Origin: Halioglobus maricola
Lineage (GTDB): Bacteria; Pseudomonadota; Gammaproteobacteria; Pseudomonadales; Halieaceae
DNA length: 64,000 bases
Assembly (NCBI RefSeq): GCF_009388985.1
Contig: NZ_CP036422.1
Span: forward strand, 3,486,501-3,550,500
Direction of reading: 5' to 3'
Shown: positions 51,992 to 61,423 of the stretch, piece by piece
Position numbering within the stretch: the stretch's first letter is position 1
Layout: each line of letters starts with the position of its first letter
The notes under the pieces: model-generated
What the model was told of the DNA's origin: nothing
The model's input: the letters and a program-made list of their open reading frames with translations, nothing else
Database searches by the model: none
Made by a program: the position numbers and the translations under genes

Positions 51992-52538
51992 CAGTGTCGC
52001 TCACTTTCACGAGGCCGGGCGTCACTACTTTCGCATTGATACCACGGAGATTGAGCGCCTTACCCTCGTCCGAATTAACAAACATAACAGCGTCGCGGCC
52101 ATAGCGTTGCTTGAACTTGGCACAGCCCAGGTGCGGTTCAGCGGTAACCTCTATCACAGCCTGCCCGATTGCCAACTGGGTACCAGGCGGCAAGTTTTCA
52201 TCACTGAGGTCCAGGTCGACGTAGAACTGGTCACCCGCCAGGGGCCAGCGCGTAGCATCGGGTTCAATAGCGGCGATGACACGAACATTCATCAGGTTTA
52301 GCTGCATCTCCCGGTTGGCCGGTTTACCGTGCTCGTCTTCATCCCCGCGCGCCTGCCAGTTATCACCAAGCAATCCCGCCTCCACACTCAGCTCACAGGC
52401 AGCAAGATTGCGGCGCTCGTTCACCGCTGGACGACACACAATCATCTCGACAACACCCTTTTCACGCGGGCTGTCCTTGATACCCGCAAGGCTTGCCTGC
52501 AGCTGTTCGGCTGTCTGAAACTCGGATTCAGCGTCCAT
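51978..52538 (-). CDS. MOSC-domain protein
   Basis: 186 residues; MOSC domain with the cysteine HLGCAKF and GDNWQ. MOSC proteins carry sulfur or molybdenum-cofactor chemistry (MOCO sulfurase C-terminal type; YiiM/YcbX relatives). ATG at 52538 has GAGGAG at 7 bases. Overlaps the beta-lactamase frame by 14 bases; 4 bases after DUF202. Confidence 0.82.
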   Translation of the reverse strand: MDAESEFQTAEQLQASLAGIKDSPREKGVVEMIVCRPAVNERRNLAACELSVEAGLLGDNWQARGDEDEHGKPANREMQLNLMNVRVIAAIEPDATRWPLAGDQFYVDLDLSDENLPPGTQLAIGQAVIEVTAEPHLGCAKFKQRYGRDAVMFVNSDEGKALNLRGINAKVVTPGLVKVSDTVAKI

Positions 52539-52542
52539 CTGA

Positions 52543-52797
52543 TTACTCCTCTGGCTCATCCTGATTCAAATATGACCGCACGGAATAGAACCGGTAAACA
52601 CCGACTACCAGTACAACCGCTCCAAACACCAACAACAGCCATGCCATAGCGACATGAGTGTGCTGGCTGGAGAAAAATTGGAACAGCACCGCTGCGGCAG
52701 CTATGAGCGAAAGACCCGTTCGCACATAGGCCAGAAGCGTACGCTCATTGGCCAGCCGGGTCCGCTCAAGCGCCAGGCTGTCACGTATCGAATCCAT
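52543..52797 (-). CDS. DUF202 membrane protein
   Basis: 84 residues, start MDSIRDSLALERTRLANERT, then two hydrophobic segments. The acidic-basic ERTRLANERTLLAYVRT motif is the DUF202 signature. A GTG nine bases upstream is in frame; ATG 52797 is better spaced from AGGAAG. First gene of the beta-lactamase operon. Confidence 0.82.
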   Translation of the reverse strand: MDSIRDSLALERTRLANERTLLAYVRTGLSLIAAAAVLFQFFSSQHTHVAMAWLLLVFGAVVLVVGVYRFYSVRSYLNQDEPEE

Positions 52798-52852
52798 TGC
52801 TTTCACTTCCTTTCACAAGGTCAGGCAACAAGCCTAGCATCTCTGCCAGGGT

Positions 52853-53611
52853 TCACATATCGACGCGCCCGGATTTTCTGATTCTGCCTGAAATAATACG
52901 ATAGCCTGCATCCAGGTCTGTCTGATTCATCAATTCCCGATTACGTTTTAGCCACCTTCCGGAATCGAGATCATCACGCAACCGCCGAAAGCGATCGGAT
53001 GATCCATCGACATTCGCAAACGAGGATATCGACTGCCTCACCTGAGAATCGAGATACGCCGCCGGGCGCTTCCAGTAAGCCGCAAGGAAGCCGTCGATGC
53101 AGTCCTCTGGAATAAGCACTGGCTCACTCTGAACATCATCAAAAAAAGAAGCGAACAATTGCGAGCCTGGAAAAACCTTGGCGTCTGATGCATAGAATTC
53201 AGGAAAGTAGTCTCGGGTGAGCCAGAAAGCCCCTGCATCGGGCAGCCAGGTCAACGCCACAAATGCGTCAGTGGCTACGCGGGCAATCTCGGCAAAAGCA
53301 GCCTCACGGTCCCGCCAGTGGTGCATCGAGAGCACAGTCATTACATGCGTGAAGCTGTTGTCAGCGAAGGGCAATGCTTCCGCTACACCCTGGACCACCA
53401 CAGGCGCAGTGTCCGTGCGCTGGGCGATCATTTCTGCGGAGGGTTCCAGTGCCACCAGCGGCAGGTGGTCAGGCTCATACGATCCTGCACCTGCGCCTAT
53501 ATTCAATACCGAAGTAGCGGCTGTCAGGTGGCTGTAGATCTGCGCGGCAATACGAGAGTCTGTCGCCCTTCGATCAGAGTACCCAATACCAATCCTGTCG
53601 TAGATTTCCAT
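52853..53611 (-). CDS. Class I SAM-dependent methyltransferase
   Basis: 252 residues; SAM motif I VLNIGAGAGSYE, motif II LVALEPSAEM, and post-motif VMTVLSMHHW. UbiE/arsenite-type architecture; substrate unknown. Confidence 0.8.
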   Translation of the reverse strand: MEIYDRIGIGYSDRRATDSRIAAQIYSHLTAATSVLNIGAGAGSYEPDHLPLVALEPSAEMIAQRTDTAPVVVQGVAEALPFADNSFTHVMTVLSMHHWRDREAAFAEIARVATDAFVALTWLPDAGAFWLTRDYFPEFYASDAKVFPGSQLFASFFDDVQSEPVLIPEDCIDGFLAAYWKRPAAYLDSQVRQSISSFANVDGSSDRFRRLRDDLDSGRWLKRNRELMNQTDLDAGYRIISGRIRKSGRVDM

Positions 53612-53628
53612 AACGTCACTGCTAACGC

Positions 53629-53874
53629 TTAGTCGACAGCTTGCTCCAACTCCTGCACCAAATAACCTATTTCTTCTGACTTCTCTGTAAACAGCGCGTG
53701 AGCGTCATGCAGACCGCTGTTATAGAACGACGGACCAATTTCCTGCGCAAAAAAATCGATCAGAAACTCAGCTTCAAAATTGCCGATTTCCTGCCCGAGC
53801 TCGTCATCGAAATAGCGCTTTATCTTGGCCACAATTCTGTCTTTTTCGTCTTGGGAAAACTTAATTTCACGCAT
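53629..53874 (-). CDS. DUF2164 protein
   Basis: 81 residues, helical; DDELGQEIGNFEAEFLIDFF and IGPSFYNSGLHDA fit DUF2164. Function unknown. Located 17 bases upstream of the methyltransferase. Confidence 0.78.
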   Translation of the reverse strand: MREIKFSQDEKDRIVAKIKRYFDDELGQEIGNFEAEFLIDFFAQEIGPSFYNSGLHDAHALFTEKSEEIGYLVQELEQAVD

Positions 53875-53922
53875 TCGTTAACTCAACCTTGTTGTCAGGC
53901 TCCGCACCCACGCATCCAGCTG

Positions 53923-54510
53923 CTATTGAGGGATACTAATATCGAGAGTACTAAGCAGTTCGTAATAAGCGACCACGGTGAGAATACCCAAGCCAAGAAC
54001 CAACAACAGGCGGTAGTTGAAACCATGCCTATGGTGCTTCTCCCGCTGCTGATGGCTGGTCACATCCATCATTTCATCACCAAAATAAATGGATAAAAAA
54101 GTACCCGCCGCGCTAATCAGCAAGATCGCCCAGTAAGGATATATCTGCGTCAATATTTGGTGTAGGAGTTGAGTGAGGAATGTTAGCTCATACGTTTCTG
54201 GAGATTCGTAGAGCATGTATAGATTCACGGCTACAGCAACAAACCAGACAACACCCTGGGTAATCGCCATTTTCACACCAAACAGGAGGCGTATGGGAAA
54301 TGCGACGATAAAACCACCGTCCGCCACCGGTGTGCACAGTACAAAAAAACTCCAAGCGAGTACCGCGAGACCGAACCCCGTAGAAGCATCATACTTCCAG
54401 CTCATGTAGCCAAAGTAGGAAACGAGAATCGCAGCCAGCGCCAGAAACTTCAGCAGGGTTTCCTTATGAGTGGCGTGCTTCTGGTTGAACGCTATGGGGG
54501 TGTTGCTCAT
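53923..54510 (-). CDS. Unknown multi-spanning membrane protein
   Basis: 195 residues with about five hydrophobic segments. I recognise no family. The ATG at 54510 has AGGAG upstream. The stretch TPVADGGFIVAFPIRLLFGVKM is hydrophobic with few polar residues. Divergent from the TonB receptor. Confidence 0.6.
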   Translation of the reverse strand: MSNTPIAFNQKHATHKETLLKFLALAAILVSYFGYMSWKYDASTGFGLAVLAWSFFVLCTPVADGGFIVAFPIRLLFGVKMAITQGVVWFVAVAVNLYMLYESPETYELTFLTQLLHQILTQIYPYWAILLISAAGTFLSIYFGDEMMDVTSHQQREKHHRHGFNYRLLLVLGLGILTVVAYYELLSTLDISIPQ

Positions 54511-54644
54511 TCTTGCCCTACTCCTGATGATCTGGCACGAGACAAAGCCTAGCACGAGTGATGCATGGCATGCTCAGCACACAAAGTTCGCGCAAGGTAG
54601 CCTCGCCACCCAGACTTCTGGCACCATGAGTCATCCCAATAATA

Positions 54645-57023
54645 ATGAGCATTTTCATGAGCCTGAGCACACCGTCCGTCAGCATGCGAGCAAAACCACT
54701 GGCCTGCATCGTGGCAGCCCTTCACGCCTTCACTGCCCCTTCCACCCTGGCCCAGCAAGCGACTCTTGAAGAAGTCATTGTGACCGCGCAGAAGCGCGAG
54801 CAGAATATGATGGATGTACCGGTGGCTCTCACGGCCGTCTCCACCAGGGACCTGCAGGTTTACGGTGTTCGAGACACCGCCGACCTGACCAAGCTCAGCC
54901 CTTCGCTAACCTACGACCAGACTACGCTGGCGCAGAACTCGGGCTTCCGAATTCGCGGCATCGGCACCGTGGTGTACTCAGTGAGTGCCGAGAGTGCCGT
55001 GGCGGTGGTGATCGACGATGTCGCGACATCCCAGGCCGGCCAGGCCCTGGCTGACCTCACCGATATCGAGCGTGTCGAAATCCTGCGCGGCCCTCAGTCA
55101 ACGCTATTCGGCCGCAATGCCTCCGCTGGGGTGATTAACGTGGTTACCCGGGGGCCTACCAGTGAATTTGAGGCAAATGCTGAGCTGACCTTCACCGACG
55201 ACAATCAGGAGAAGATCAGCGCCTCGATCTCCGGCCCCATCAGCAACGCGCTCGCCTACAGGCTGAGCGGCTATCACGATGAAATCGATGGCTGGGTGAA
55301 CAACCTGCATGACGGCGACGAACTCGACGGATCCAGGCGCTGGGGCGTTAACGGCCGTCTGGACTGGGATCTTAGCGACACTTTCAGCTTGGACTTTCAG
55401 GCCAAGTACGACGACAGCTACAGCGAATGCTGCTCCCCTGCGTTCACCTACATCGAAGATGTTGAGCAGGCAAAAGTGCTCACGGTGGTTCCACTGACCG
55501 AGGCAGCGCCTGAGATCATCCCCTACGTCGACGATGAATCTACTACCGTCGTCATTGACGACCGGCCGGAGGCGGACTCAGAAAATCTACAACTTTCTAT
55601 GAAGGCGAGTTGGGACATACAGGACCACAGCCTGCTCTCTATCACCGCCTACAACAACTGGGATCACAGTGAGTTTAATGAACTCGATACCACAGCCTAT
55701 CCGGTCATGAGCTATCCCTTTGGCAACGGCACCCTGGGCGACCCCCTCGGCACGGGAATCGAACCCTACAACCCCGCGGTAAATGGCGGCGTCGTACAAC
55801 TGAACCTACTGGACGTAGACTCCGTCTCGCAGGAATTCCGCTTGCTGTCTCCCGATGCTGCCTGGGGGAACTACATTGCCGGGCTCTACTACTCCAATAT
55901 GGATGCAGACCGCCAGTTCGATCGCTGGGCACCCGGTCTGGGCGTGGCTGCGGGCCTGGACGCCCACAACCTGTCAAACAATGTCGTATCGTCGCTATCT
56001 GCTTTCGGCCAGGTCACCTGGAATATCGGCGAGCGTTCCAGGCTAACGCTAGGCGGCCGCTATCAGTACGAGGAAATCGAGTTTGACCTGACCAATGTCG
56101 ATTTCTATGGGGGCGGCCCCGACACGGATGTTTCCTACGAGGATGACGACAACATTGCCCTGGGCAGTGTTGCCTACCAGTACGATGTGTCTGAAGACGG
56201 AATGCTCTTTTTCCGCTACGCACAGGGCCACAAGGGCCAGTTCTTCGATGCCGCGGCGTCCACTGCGTTCACCGGCGAACTTGAACCCGTGGAGAAGGAA
56301 TCCTCAGATGCATTCGAGCTCGGTTACAAGGCTGAGCTTTTCGATAACACCATGCGCCTCGAGCTGGTGGGCTTCTACACACTCTACGATGATTACCAGG
56401 CGCAGCAGACAACAGTCACTGATGCCGGCGCCATCACCTTCTCCACTGAAAACGTGGGAGAACTGGAAACCTATGGTATTGAAATCGACAGCACGACGTT
56501 AATTGGCGACAACTTCACACTGCAGTTGGCTGCCGCCTGGGTCGATGCCACGATCAAGGAGTATCCGGACGCAGAGTGCTACTTCGGCCAAACTCTCGAG
56601 GAAGGCTGCGTGCCCGGCGACAACGGCATCAGCACCCAGGACCTCGCAGGCGAAGATCTGCAAAACTCCCCGGACTTCAAGTACAACATCGCCGGCACTT
56701 ATGTCTGGCCCGCCAACAATAAACTGCCCGGCGATGTATTCGCCAATCTCTCCTACAGCTGGACGGACAAGGTCAATCACGACTTACAACTTGCGCCCTG
56801 GATGGAGGCGGACAGCTACGGCGTGCTCAACCTGTCACTGGGAATGGATGTCGAGGGCGACATCAACTACGCGGTCACCCTGTTCGCCAACAACCTGTTG
56901 GACGACAATTACGACAGCGGCCTACTGGACAGCTCGCAGGCCGCGTCGGTGGAGGCCACCAGCCGCTTTGTCCCACGGGATTATGAGCGTTACTTCGGCG
57001 TGAGATTGAAGGTGGGGCTGTAG
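54645..57023 (+). CDS. TonB-dependent outer-membrane receptor
   Basis: 792 residues. Signal peptide ends TLA before QQ (about 36). TonB box LEEVIVTAQKR, plug domain (RDTADLTKLSPSLTYDQ; RIRGIGT) and a long beta-barrel ending in RYFGVRLKVGL, with a C-terminal hydrophobic pattern. Imports an unknown iron complex, carbohydrate or other ligand. It sits alone, without a linked transporter or regulator. Confidence 0.9.
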   Translation: MSIFMSLSTPSVSMRAKPLACIVAALHAFTAPSTLAQQATLEEVIVTAQKREQNMMDVPVALTAVSTRDLQVYGVRDTADLTKLSPSLTYDQTTLAQNSGFRIRGIGTVVYSVSAESAVAVVIDDVATSQAGQALADLTDIERVEILRGPQSTLFGRNASAGVINVVTRGPTSEFEANAELTFTDDNQEKISASISGPISNALAYRLSGYHDEIDGWVNNLHDGDELDGSRRWGVNGRLDWDLSDTFSLDFQAKYDDSYSECCSPAFTYIEDVEQAKVLTVVPLTEAAPEIIPYVDDESTTVVIDDRPEADSENLQLSMKASWDIQDHSLLSITAYNNWDHSEFNELDTTAYPVMSYPFGNGTLGDPLGTGIEPYNPAVNGGVVQLNLLDVDSVSQEFRLLSPDAAWGNYIAGLYYSNMDADRQFDRWAPGLGVAAGLDAHNLSNNVVSSLSAFGQVTWNIGERSRLTLGGRYQYEEIEFDLTNVDFYGGGPDTDVSYEDDDNIALGSVAYQYDVSEDGMLFFRYAQGHKGQFFDAAASTAFTGELEPVEKESSDAFELGYKAELFDNTMRLELVGFYTLYDDYQAQQTTVTDAGAITFSTENVGELETYGIEIDSTTLIGDNFTLQLAAAWVDATIKEYPDAECYFGQTLEEGCVPGDNGISTQDLAGEDLQNSPDFKYNIAGTYVWPANNKLPGDVFANLSYSWTDKVNHDLQLAPWMEADSYGVLNLSLGMDVEGDINYAVTLFANNLLDDNYDSGLLDSSQAASVEATSRFVPRDYERYFGVRLKVGL

Positions 57024-57037
57024 ACCACTGGGGCTGC

Positions 57038-57409
57038 TCACACTATGTAATCAAATACATAGCGGTGCTCGCCGCCTTCCTGAATAATTGTCATATGGCC
57101 TCCAATACCTTCAAGGTCACCGCGCCCGGATCCCGCGACAACGGTTACTTCAAGCGATTGACCAGCGCTGGACATCCGGCCGACATGAAACAAGCTAAAG
57201 CCCCCCGTCTTGCCATCGAGGGCGCCGTCAAACTCTTCAACGGCTGAATATACTGACTCCCCCGCCTCAGTGCGCTTGCTAATCATTTGGCCCAACGCAG
57301 TGCCCACCAGACCACCCGAATACACTTTGCGCATGCTCATCCTGCCAGCCGGCGCCGCCACATCCTGCTGCGGTTCCAGCGTTACTTCAAATTTTCCCTC
57401 TGTTGCCAT
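57038..57409 (-). CDS. DUF3224 protein
   Basis: 123 residues of beta-rich type; GRMSMRKVYSGGLVGT and GIGGHMTIIQEGGEH are the DUF3224 pattern. Function unknown. Converges with the TonB receptor, and marks the left edge of the same-strand block of small genes. Confidence 0.78.
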   Translation of the reverse strand: MATEGKFEVTLEPQQDVAAPAGRMSMRKVYSGGLVGTALGQMISKRTEAGESVYSAVEEFDGALDGKTGGFSLFHVGRMSSAGQSLEVTVVAGSGRGDLEGIGGHMTIIQEGGEHRYVFDYIV

Positions 57410-57440
57410 TGTGCACTCCTATCGACTAATAGAATCTCAT

Positions 57441-58322
57441 TTATACGCTTTCCAAATTGGGGCCCTTTGGGCCCCGAAACTCGCGGCACCCCAAGCTGCC
57501 GTAGTAGAGAGCCAGCACCATCAGGATAGCAGGAACGGCAATTCCAAACTCACCCAGAAACCATGCCGAGCCAGCATATTCAGATGTCATTGGACCGAAA
57601 AATTTCTGCAAGAAAACATTGTGACTCATGTGCAAGACGACGGCCGGCCAAAGACTACCCGTCTTGAACCTGAAGTAGGTGATTACGACAGACATGCACA
57701 TAATACATAGCGTGAAGCACGCCAACTGATAGAAAATTGGCGTGGCGTCCGAGGCACCGTACAACCCCATAAATATTAACGGCCAGTGCCATATGGCCCA
57801 GAGCAAACCCGAGACCAGCGATACGCCGGCAAAAGACATCAGCCTGGACAACTCAGGCACAAGCAAGCCTCGCCAGCCAATTTCTTCACCCAGAACGGAA
57901 GGCAATAGTAGAAGAAAGCTGACTGTCGCAGTGAGCAGAAAGCGCAACAAGATAACCGCCGTATCAGACCAGGCGGTCAGGTTGTAGTCTTCCTTCAACG
58001 CGCTGACGAAATCGACTTCGTACCAGCCACCTATTCCAAACACCCAGATGAAACCATACGCCAGCGCCGAGTAGCACAACGGCAGGAGATAACTCTGCCA
58101 CTGTATCCTCCAACTCCCCCAGTGCCAGCCCAGGGTGCGCAGATCTTTCCGGACCACAAGACAAGTAACGATGGCAGCGAGCCCCACTGATAGCATCAAT
58201 GGTGTCGCGCTGCCCAGGCGAAAGATCAGCCATACCCCTGCAGCATACAAGATTGCCGTCAACACCAGGAAGACAGTGATGACTCGAACAGGGCTTTGAG
58301 ACGCTCTAATACTAACGCTCAC
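57441..58322 (-). CDS. CPBP-family membrane metalloprotease (Abi/CAAX type)
   Basis: 293 residues with about eight hydrophobic segments. Motif 1 EEIGWRG has E146, E147 and R151; motif 2 WAIWHW has H179; motif 3 HMSHN has H231 and N235. In the family these residues carry zinc-independent-looking Glu/His protease activity on prenylated or bacteriocin-type substrates. GTG start overlapping the upstream stop by 4 bases. Confidence 0.8.
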   Translation of the reverse strand: MSVSIRASQSPVRVITVFLVLTAILYAAGVWLIFRLGSATPLMLSVGLAAIVTCLVVRKDLRTLGWHWGSWRIQWQSYLLPLCYSALAYGFIWVFGIGGWYEVDFVSALKEDYNLTAWSDTAVILLRFLLTATVSFLLLLPSVLGEEIGWRGLLVPELSRLMSFAGVSLVSGLLWAIWHWPLIFMGLYGASDATPIFYQLACFTLCIMCMSVVITYFRFKTGSLWPAVVLHMSHNVFLQKFFGPMTSEYAGSAWFLGEFGIAVPAILMVLALYYGSLGCREFRGPKGPNLESV

Positions 58323-58561
58323 CTACCAAAAGCCTTTCGCCGAACAATGAGCTTGCTTCCATATCTCATGGACGCAAAGCCAATAGCACAAAACAGCAAC
58401 AATGCGCCCAGGAACGTCAGCAGCTCGCCACCGGCCTCATTGCCATCTGTGCCGATGAATCCTTTGAAGGCGACAAGAGCAAAACTCCCCCAGACCAGAA
58501 CGCCCCAAGCAATACAAAGACAACCTGCAAGCTGTAACATATATCCAATTATACGAGACAT
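58319..58561 (-). CDS. Small membrane protein of unknown function
   Basis: 80 residues with two hydrophobic segments separated by a short polar loop (GTDGNEAGG) and a basic C-terminal tail. No family recognised. Translationally coupled to the CPBP protease by a GTGA overlap, so the two probably work together. Confidence 0.6.
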   Translation of the reverse strand: MSRIIGYMLQLAGCLCIAWGVLVWGSFALVAFKGFIGTDGNEAGGELLTFLGALLLFCAIGFASMRYGSKLIVRRKAFGR

Positions 58562-58616
58562 ATCCCCATCACCTTATGTACCAACACCATTGTGCGAAAC
58601 GCACCCTGAAACCATG

Positions 58617-59720
58617 TTAAGGCCTCCCCATTGGCGGAATAGATTTAGGCAAACCCACCTCATCAACCCGCGCGCGAATCAGGGCCATAGCCTCTGGATT
58701 GTCACCGTAAGCATCTTCAAACCGTTGCATGTCTCGATCAAAATCAGTGCTCAGGTTCATACAGGTGTTGAACAGCGCGATATCGCGGCGCAACCTGTCA
58801 TCAGGAATCGTCACCGTGTCACACATGACGGTTCGCGCATACCAGCTGTCCACCCAGACATGCAGTCCGGTAGGATTCTCAGTCGCGATTCTAGCCACCT
58901 TCATATGAGTGGTCTCTCTGCCCTCGAAGCAGTCATACAAACCTTCATAAATGCTCCGAGATTTATCTTCTTCGTAACTACATACGGTCGCAATGGTATT
59001 GCTGCTATCTATCTCGCCATACTTGCCCCACTTGAGAAGCTGCATACTGTTTGTAAAAACAATCGCTTCATGCTCAGTGTTGGCATTCATCCAGGGGACG
59101 CCGAGTGAGCTTTTCTCGCGCAGCCAACCCAGCAGCAACTCTTCGTCATATTCTGCTGAGGTGAAGATGAACTGGGTTTCCTGGCCACGGTTGTCTCCAG
59201 GCGCCACCCCACCAATCGAAAATTCAGGGCCAGACACTTTATTGGCCACATGCTGAGCCGCTAACACAGCGAGGGGCGCGAGAACCGCGATCGTGACATT
59301 TGTTCTATCGAATCGCGCTCCTTTGATCATTGCATAAATCCAAACCCAGAACGCATCGCAAATAGTGAACAGAAAGAGCATGTTGCTCTCAAAGCGAATG
59401 GGAGACCCGGCGGGTTGGTAATCGGTAGTCAGCCAATTGTAGAAGCGCTCGAAATCGAGATGCAGCGTGAGCATGACAACAAACAGGGCGAAGGCACCAT
59501 AAGCAATAGCGTGCTTTATGCCCTCTTCTCCAGTGTTAATGGCTTTAAACGCCAAAAAACTCAGTACCAGCCCTGGAATGTGAAAAGCGCCGCCGGCAAC
59601 AGGGAGCGGAATCAGGTATTCGGCAAACGCACTACCCGTGCCCCAGATTCCTGACCAGCCGAGCATGCCGGCGATAACTGCCGGCGTAATCCAGATCAAT
59701 AACAAAAACAGATAGTGCAT
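58617..59720 (-). CDS. Unknown protein with N-terminal membrane segments
   Basis: 367 residues. The first 170 or so contain about five hydrophobic segments; the rest is a soluble domain with scattered Cys (CSYEEDK, YDCFEG, MCDTV, FNTCMN). No known family seen. AT-richer than the core genes. The downstream gap to 58561 contains a small inverted repeat (GTGCG-TTT-CGCAC) of unclear role. Confidence 0.6.
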   Translation of the reverse strand: MHYLFLLLIWITPAVIAGMLGWSGIWGTGSAFAEYLIPLPVAGGAFHIPGLVLSFLAFKAINTGEEGIKHAIAYGAFALFVVMLTLHLDFERFYNWLTTDYQPAGSPIRFESNMLFLFTICDAFWVWIYAMIKGARFDRTNVTIAVLAPLAVLAAQHVANKVSGPEFSIGGVAPGDNRGQETQFIFTSAEYDEELLLGWLREKSSLGVPWMNANTEHEAIVFTNSMQLLKWGKYGEIDSSNTIATVCSYEEDKSRSIYEGLYDCFEGRETTHMKVARIATENPTGLHVWVDSWYARTVMCDTVTIPDDRLRRDIALFNTCMNLSTDFDRDMQRFEDAYGDNPEAMALIRARVDEVGLPKSIPPMGRP

Positions 59721-59744
59721 AAGAAGAATTACCCGCCGACTCGT

Positions 59745-60158
59745 TCAGCCTTTTATTACAACCGGATGACACCAATTTTGGCGCCAGCGCTCGCATTTTT
59801 GCTCGGCCGTTTGATCGCTGAAATTGCGCTTCACTGCGACCGAAAAACCAAACTTGTTATCGAGATGATTTGCGTTCAGAGCGCCAAATAGCGCGCCATC
59901 AATTTCGGATGTGACAAAAACCATCTGGTCACAGTTAGCACACTCGTGAAATACCGCACTGTTACTCCCGTGCCGAACTTTCGTATGTAGATTTTCGTTG
60001 CGAATGGTGACCTCGAAACTCGTTCCCGACTTCGCGACGTACGCAGCTCTTTTCGATAAGCAGTAGTCGCATTGGCAAGCCCTGGGCACTAGACTCAAAT
60101 CAATGGTATGCCACTTGATTTCAATATTTTTGCAATTGCAGCCACCGCTAACACTCAT
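59745..60158 (-). CDS. GFA-type zinc protein
   Basis: 137 residues. Cys pattern CNCKNIEI, CQCDYC and CANCDQ fits the GFA (formaldehyde-activating enzyme-like) zinc fold. Such proteins bind glutathione in some cases; the role here is unknown. The start follows a poorly marked ribosome site. Confidence 0.75.
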   Translation of the reverse strand: MSVSGGCNCKNIEIKWHTIDLSLVPRACQCDYCLSKRAAYVAKSGTSFEVTIRNENLHTKVRHGSNSAVFHECANCDQMVFVTSEIDGALFGALNANHLDNKFGFSVAVKRNFSDQTAEQKCERWRQNWCHPVVIKG

Positions 60159-60196
60159 TTAAGTTACTCATAGCCAGTTCCAGGTTGCGACCAATG

Positions 60197-60478
60197 CTAG
60201 CTGCCCTCACTAATATCGTAATGCCTCTCAGCGTTAGCAGTAATGCTACCCCACAGCGATCCTTCAACACGGCTTTGGTGTGCCTCAAAGGCAGACCTGT
60301 TGGAAAACTTTTCATACACCCGAAATATTCGCGCATCGCCAGAATCTTGTGTAACTTCGAAAGCCTTGCAACCGCTTTCTTGCAACGTTAGCGCAATATG
60401 CATGGGCAACTCTGCCACGACGGCCGCCAGATCCTCTTCTGGAACCAGGATATATCCCTGTAGCGTTATCTCACTCAA
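60197..60478 (-). CDS. ABM-fold small protein
   Basis: 93 residues; RIFRVYEKFSNRSAFEAHQSR is the common ABM core (quinol monooxygenase YgiN-like). Function unknown. Confidence 0.72.
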   Translation of the reverse strand: MSEITLQGYILVPEEDLAAVVAELPMHIALTLQESGCKAFEVTQDSGDARIFRVYEKFSNRSAFEAHQSRVEGSLWGSITANAERHYDISEGS

Positions 60479-60562
60479 ACCTGACTCTCAACGGACAAAT
60501 AGCCGGCCCGGGTAAGCTGTCGATCTCGATTGCTTCTCTAACTGTCTCATACGACAACGGCG

Positions 60563-61075
60563 CTACTCTTGATTGACGAAAATCAATTCGTCGGTTTTAT
60601 ATCCGGCATCTCCAACTCTATTGAGAAATCTCTCCTTAATTTGCTCGCTAACTGTAGGTGTCCTGGAAAGAAGCCAAAGAGTGTTTTCGCCTCCAGTGAT
60701 AAAGGCATATCGATAGTTCTCTTTATCTAACTCGAAGATCACATAGGATCCGTAGAATGGCCCGAAAAACGACACTTTCAGATGCCCGACACTTTCATCT
60801 CCCGCAAATTTTGCCTTCCCTACAGCATCTTCCCATTCGTTACTGCTCGTTGAAAAACCTCGATTCTCAACACGCACAGTACCATCATCATTTATCAGGT
60901 AAGTGGCCGTGACTTTCTCAAGGCCTCTTTCAAAGCGATGGTCTAGCCTGGCAACCTCATACCACTTACCGGAGTACTTTTCTAAATCAAAGCCAGATAC
61001 AGGCTCGATTCCTTCAGGAATACCCCCACAGGCAGACAAGAGAAAGAGTAACGCTATAAGGCCTATGCTTTTAAT
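60563..61075 (-). CDS. blc: Bacterial lipocalin (Blc) lipoprotein, probable ATT start
   Basis: Outer-membrane lipoprotein that binds fatty acids or lysophospholipids. 170 residues if the ATT at 61075 is used: KSIGLIALLFLLSAC is a lipoprotein signal with lipobox LLSAC. The barrel signature is SGKWYEVARLDHRFERGLEK. The AAGGAG site lies 5 bases before the ATT. The conventional alternative is TTG at 61039, which would start within the lipobox and remove the signal, so ATT is favoured; a sequencing error from ATG is also possible. Confidence 0.82.
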   Translation of the reverse strand: MKSIGLIALLFLLSACGGIPEGIEPVSGFDLEKYSGKWYEVARLDHRFERGLEKVTATYLINDDGTVRVENRGFSTSSNEWEDAVGKAKFAGDESVGHLKVSFFGPFYGSYVIFELDKENYRYAFITGGENTLWLLSRTPTVSEQIKERFLNRVGDAGYKTDELIFVNQE

Positions 61076-61102
61076 GGGAACTCCTTGATATCATCACCAA
61101 TG

Positions 61103-61384
61103 TCAGAGGACTACTTGCACACCACGCCAGAATGCAATCATGCCCTTGATATGCGCTGCCTTCTCCTTCGTTTCAGGATAGTACCAGGCAGCCTCCCTGT
61201 TCACTTCACCATCCACTTCCAGGTCGTAATAGCTTGCTTCACCTTTCCAGGGACAAACAGATTTAGCAGCACTATCTTTGAAATATTCGCGAACAATCGA
61301 ACTTGCCGGGAAATAATGGTTTGATTCAACGATCACTGTGTCGTCGCTTTCCGCCAGGACCTTGCCATTCCATATAGCTTTCAT
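61103..61384 (-). CDS. DUF427 protein
   Basis: 93 residues; start MKAIWNGKVLAESDDTVIVE and CPWKGEASYYDL are the DUF427 pattern. No known activity. Common as a single small gene in marine bacteria. Confidence 0.85.
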   Translation of the reverse strand: MKAIWNGKVLAESDDTVIVESNHYFPASSIVREYFKDSAAKSVCPWKGEASYYDLEVDGEVNREAAWYYPETKEKAAHIKGMIAFWRGVQVVL

Positions 61385-61423
61385 TCACTGCTACCTCTCT
61401 TTCTGGATACAACACTCGTTCTA

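Noticed and set aside
58565..58617. GTGCG-TTT-CGCAC hairpin as a degenerate attC
   Set aside because: The ends do not give a GTTRRRY/RYYYAAC pair at a suitable spacing; it may be a chance inverted repeat or weak terminator.
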